Shown here: positions 5,718 through 7,571 of the stretch, one piece after another
Position numbering within the stretch: position 1 is the first letter of the stretch
How the letters are laid out: each line of letters starts with the position of its first letter
Assembly: GCA_964616985.1 (NCBI GenBank)
Contig: CAZTVF010000176.1
Location: 1 to 7,571 of the forward strand
Direction of reading: 5' to 3'
DNA from: CAZTVF01 sp964616985
GTDB lineage: Bacteria > Planctomycetota > Phycisphaerae > SM23-33
DNA: 7,571 bases
Program-made: the position numbers and the translations under genes
The notes under the pieces: model-generated
What the model saw: the letters and a program-made list of their open reading frames with translations, nothing else
What the model was told of the DNA's origin: nothing
Database searches by the model: none

Positions 5718-7298
5718 CTATTCGCCGCCGTCGGCGGGGCCCTTCGGGGCAGACCGCAGTTTTCGAAGCTTGCTCTTGAGCAGCATCCAGGCGGTGGCGA
5801 AATCCTTCTTATCGCACGGCTCCAGCGAAAATCGCAGGAGCACCAGCACGTATGTTGCCACACCGATCAGCGAGCACAGCCCCAGCATCAGCCAGGTGTG
5901 CGGGTGCAGTGCGAACCGCAGCGCCAGCAGCACCGCGCCGGCCGCGACGGCGGGCATCAGGCCGGGGATTATGGTCTGGCGAATCCATCGCGCCAGATCC
6001 ACCTCGGCCAGTTTGCGTCCCAGCGGCCACCAGAGCAGCGGGTAGGTCACCGCCATCACCCCCACCGTGGCGATACCGGCGCCCATGGCGCCCATCTGCA
6101 GGCCCCACACGGCGACAAATATCGCCGCCACCAGCAGCAGATTCTGAAACAGGATGATCCTCGCCAGCGGCCCCGGCTGGGCCTTGGCGTGCGCCACCTC
6201 GCCGATCATCGCGTTGGCATTCATGATCGGAATCATCGCCAGGAACATCAGCATGAGCGGTGCGGCCTGGGGGTACTTATGGTGGCCGTACAGGTCGATC
6301 ACTTCGTAGGCGAACACCGCCAGCGGCATCACCGGCAGCATCGATAGCCACAACCGGTATCGGTTGCCGCGGACGTAGGTGTTGCCCAGGACCTCCTTCA
6401 TGCCCGTGCCGTGCATGGCCGTCATCACGGGCTCCAGCGAGGCGCCCATCAACGACGAGAACGACTGGATCTGCTTGTTCGGCAGGCTGGAGACGTAGAA
6501 CGTGGTGTTATCGCCGATGGGCGCGACGTTCTTCAGCAGGATGGGCACCACGCAGTCGAACAGCGAGCCCGCCATCTGCCTCACGAAGCTCCAGGCGTTG
6601 AAGGCCATCAAGTGCCCGATCGTGCCGAGTCGCACGGCCGAAAGGCGGAACCGCAGCGAGGGCATCATCCGCATTGAGACGATGGTCGTCACGACGACGT
6701 TGGTCACGGTCGAAACAAGCATCGCCACCGGCATCCAGAGCACCCGCGGGCTCACGCCCAGCAGCAGCACCAGCAGCACCGCCTGGTACAGCACGTCGCA
6801 GCCGATGTTGATGCTGTTCTGAAGCACGAATCGCTGGCAGACATATGGCGCCACCTGAAACGGGCCGGTGGCAATCTTGATGGCCACGCCGATAAACATC
6901 AGCATGAGCATCACCTGGGCGTCCCACACGTGACCGTGGAGGGTGAGCAGGTGCTCGATCTTCCAGCAGATGATCGCCCCGCCGGCAATCACCAGCAGGG
7001 CCGCGACCAGCACGAGCGGGAAGATCGTGGAAATGATCTGCGTCACGCGCGGCTCGTCGTTCTGGGCGTACGCCTCCACGACGAACCGCCCCAGCCCCGC
7101 CGTCAGCGCCGCCGTCAGCAGCGGCACGATCATCATCACGACCACCACGACGGGGTAAATGTCGAACTCCGCCTTGTCGATCCGCCCCAGCAGGTACTGG
7201 AGCGACCACAGCAGGCAGGTGATGTTGACCACCTTCGCCACAGCGGAGCTGAGCGTGTTGACGAGAACGAGCTTCTTGCTGATTTCGACTTTGCTCAC
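5718..7298 (-). CDS. Wzx-like polysaccharide flippase (MOP superfamily)
   Basis: A 526-residue polytopic membrane protein with about 12-13 hydrophobic segments, for example 10-32, 44-67, 88-112, 126-143, 165-181, 186-208, 229-255, 315-336, 345-366, 379-400, 405-424, 443-463 and 466-488. Size and layout fit Wzx/RfbX-type flippases, which move undecaprenyl-diphosphate-linked repeat units across the inner membrane. The segment VVVVVMMIVPLLTAALTAGLGR (50-71) places a glycine/arginine turn after the second helix, as in many members. The C-terminus is a cytoplasmic basic tail (KSKLRKLRSAPKG). The start is GTG at 7298, with AGGGA 5 bases upstream; the next in-frame ATG (residue 55) would cut the first two helices. 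It lies 13 bp after the gmd stop. The assignment rests on topology, length and context rather than a catalytic motif, so another MOP-type lipid-linked glycan exporter is possible. Confidence 0.82.
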   Translation of the reverse strand: MSKVEISKKLVLVNTLSSAVAKVVNITCLLWSLQYLLGRIDKAEFDIYPVVVVVMMIVPLLTAALTAGLGRFVVEAYAQNDEPRVTQIISTIFPLVLVAALLVIAGGAIICWKIEHLLTLHGHVWDAQVMLMLMFIGVAIKIATGPFQVAPYVCQRFVLQNSINIGCDVLYQAVLLVLLLGVSPRVLWMPVAMLVSTVTNVVVTTIVSMRMMPSLRFRLSAVRLGTIGHLMAFNAWSFVRQMAGSLFDCVVPILLKNVAPIGDNTTFYVSSLPNKQIQSFSSLMGASLEPVMTAMHGTGMKEVLGNTYVRGNRYRLWLSMLPVMPLAVFAYEVIDLYGHHKYPQAAPLMLMFLAMIPIMNANAMIGEVAHAKAQPGPLARIILFQNLLLVAAIFVAVWGLQMGAMGAGIATVGVMAVTYPLLWWPLGRKLAEVDLARWIRQTIIPGLMPAVAAGAVLLALRFALHPHTWLMLGLCSLIGVATYVLVLLRFSLEPCDKKDFATAWMLLKSKLRKLRSAPKGPADGGE

Positions 7299-7311
7299 GG
7301 GGGTCCCTGGG

Positions 7312-7571
7312 TTAGGTGCGCGACTTGCGGTGCTCGGCCAGGGCGCGTTCTTCCTTCGCCAGCCGCCAGTCGTGCTCGACCATCATGTCCACCAGGCCCT
7401 GGAACGTGATCTTCGGCTGCCAGCCCAGCTTGGTGCGGGCCTTGGCCGGGTCGCCCAGCAGCAGGTCCACCTCCGCCGGGCGGAAGTAGCGCGGGTCGAT
7501 CTCGACGTGCTTCTGCCAGTCGAGCCCCAGGCGGCCGAACACCTGCTCGACGAATTCGCGCACGGTGTGGG
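7312..7571 (-). CDS. gmd: GDP-mannose 4,6-dehydratase, C-terminal 85 residues (5' end beyond window)
   Basis: Only the C-terminus is present, in frame from the window edge (HTVREF...) to TAA at 7314-7312. The segment VEIDPRYFRPAEVDLLLGDP followed by AKARTKLGW is the highly conserved end of GDP-mannose 4,6-dehydratase, with the R-P-(T/A)-E-V-D-L-L-x-G-D signature. The enzyme is an NADP-dependent extended SDR that converts GDP-D-mannose to GDP-4-keto-6-deoxy-D-mannose in the cytoplasm. That product is the branch point to GDP-L-fucose (with Fcl/WcaG), GDP-D-rhamnose (Rmd) or GDP-perosamine (Per). A charged tail (LAKEERALAEHRKSRT) follows. The next gene begins 13 bp downstream, so they share a transcript. 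The presence of a GT10 enzyme in the same operon favours the fucose branch. Confidence 0.93.
   Translation of the reverse strand, partial: HTVREFVEQVFGRLGLDWQKHVEIDPRYFRPAEVDLLLGDPAKARTKLGWQPKITFQGLVDMMVEHDWRLAKEERALAEHRKSRT

Noticed and set aside
5547..6347. Plus-strand frame of 266 codons opposite the flippase and acyltransferase genes
   Set aside because: It is His/Gln/Arg-rich and antisense to a gene with clear transmembrane periodicity, so it is a composition artefact.
6760..6783. cagcagcagcaccagcagcac triplet repeat on the plus strand
   Set aside because: It encodes a Leu/Val-rich membrane segment of the flippase (LVLLLG); no sign of a separate repeat element.
7125..7151. Runs of cat/cac/gac triplets resembling a microsatellite
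   Set aside because: They encode the Val/Met-rich second transmembrane helix of the flippase and are explained by coding for hydrophobic residues.
1..7571. tRNA, rRNA, CRISPR array, insertion sequence or phage attachment site
   Set aside because: No regularly spaced repeats, transposase motifs, terminal inverted repeats or tRNA-like cloverleaf were seen; nearly all bases are accounted for by packed glycan genes.

Overview
The window is a bacterial surface-polysaccharide (O-antigen, capsule or exopolysaccharide) biosynthesis locus. All recognisable genes lie on the minus strand, so transcription runs from high to low coordinates. The DNA is GC-rich with strong G/C third-position preference, start codons include ATG, GTG and TTG, and genes are tightly packed. 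This fits a high-GC bacterium, probably Gram-negative because a lipid-linked glycan flippase is present. The phylum cannot be fixed from these genes; a planctomycete or similar high-GC lineage is only a guess.

Layout in transcription order: the 3' end of a GDP-mannose 4,6-dehydratase gene (gmd, 7571-7312); a Wzx-like flippase (7298-5718); two adjacent left-handed beta-helix acyltransferases (5679-5134 and 5120-4389); a GT4-like GT-B glycosyltransferase (4396-3482); a GT2 glycosyltransferase (3433-2459); a GT10, fucosyltransferase-like enzyme (2462-1491); and a second GT2 glycosyltransferase (1500-517). Spacings are 13, 38 and 13 bp, an 8-bp overlap, 48 bp, a 4-bp ATGA overlap and a 10-bp overlap, which indicates one operon with translational coupling at three junctions. 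A 153-bp gap follows, holding a consensus TATAAT box and a 10-bp-period repeat. It precedes the 5' part of a SAM-dependent methyltransferase gene (363-1) that leaves the window.

Inferred pathway: Gmd makes GDP-4-keto-6-deoxymannose, the precursor of GDP-L-fucose (also of GDP-rhamnose and GDP-perosamine). The GT10 enzyme would transfer fucose or a related 6-deoxyhexose. The two GT2 enzymes and the GT4-like enzyme would add other sugars of the repeat unit, the acyltransferases would decorate it, and the flippase would export the lipid-linked unit. A polymerase, an initiating sugar-phosphate transferase and the GDP-fucose synthase are not visible here.

I did not find a new kind of system. The points most worth a second look are the gmd/GT10 pairing, the acyltransferase pair, the GC hairpins in the longer gaps, and the separately promoted, compositionally different methyltransferase gene.
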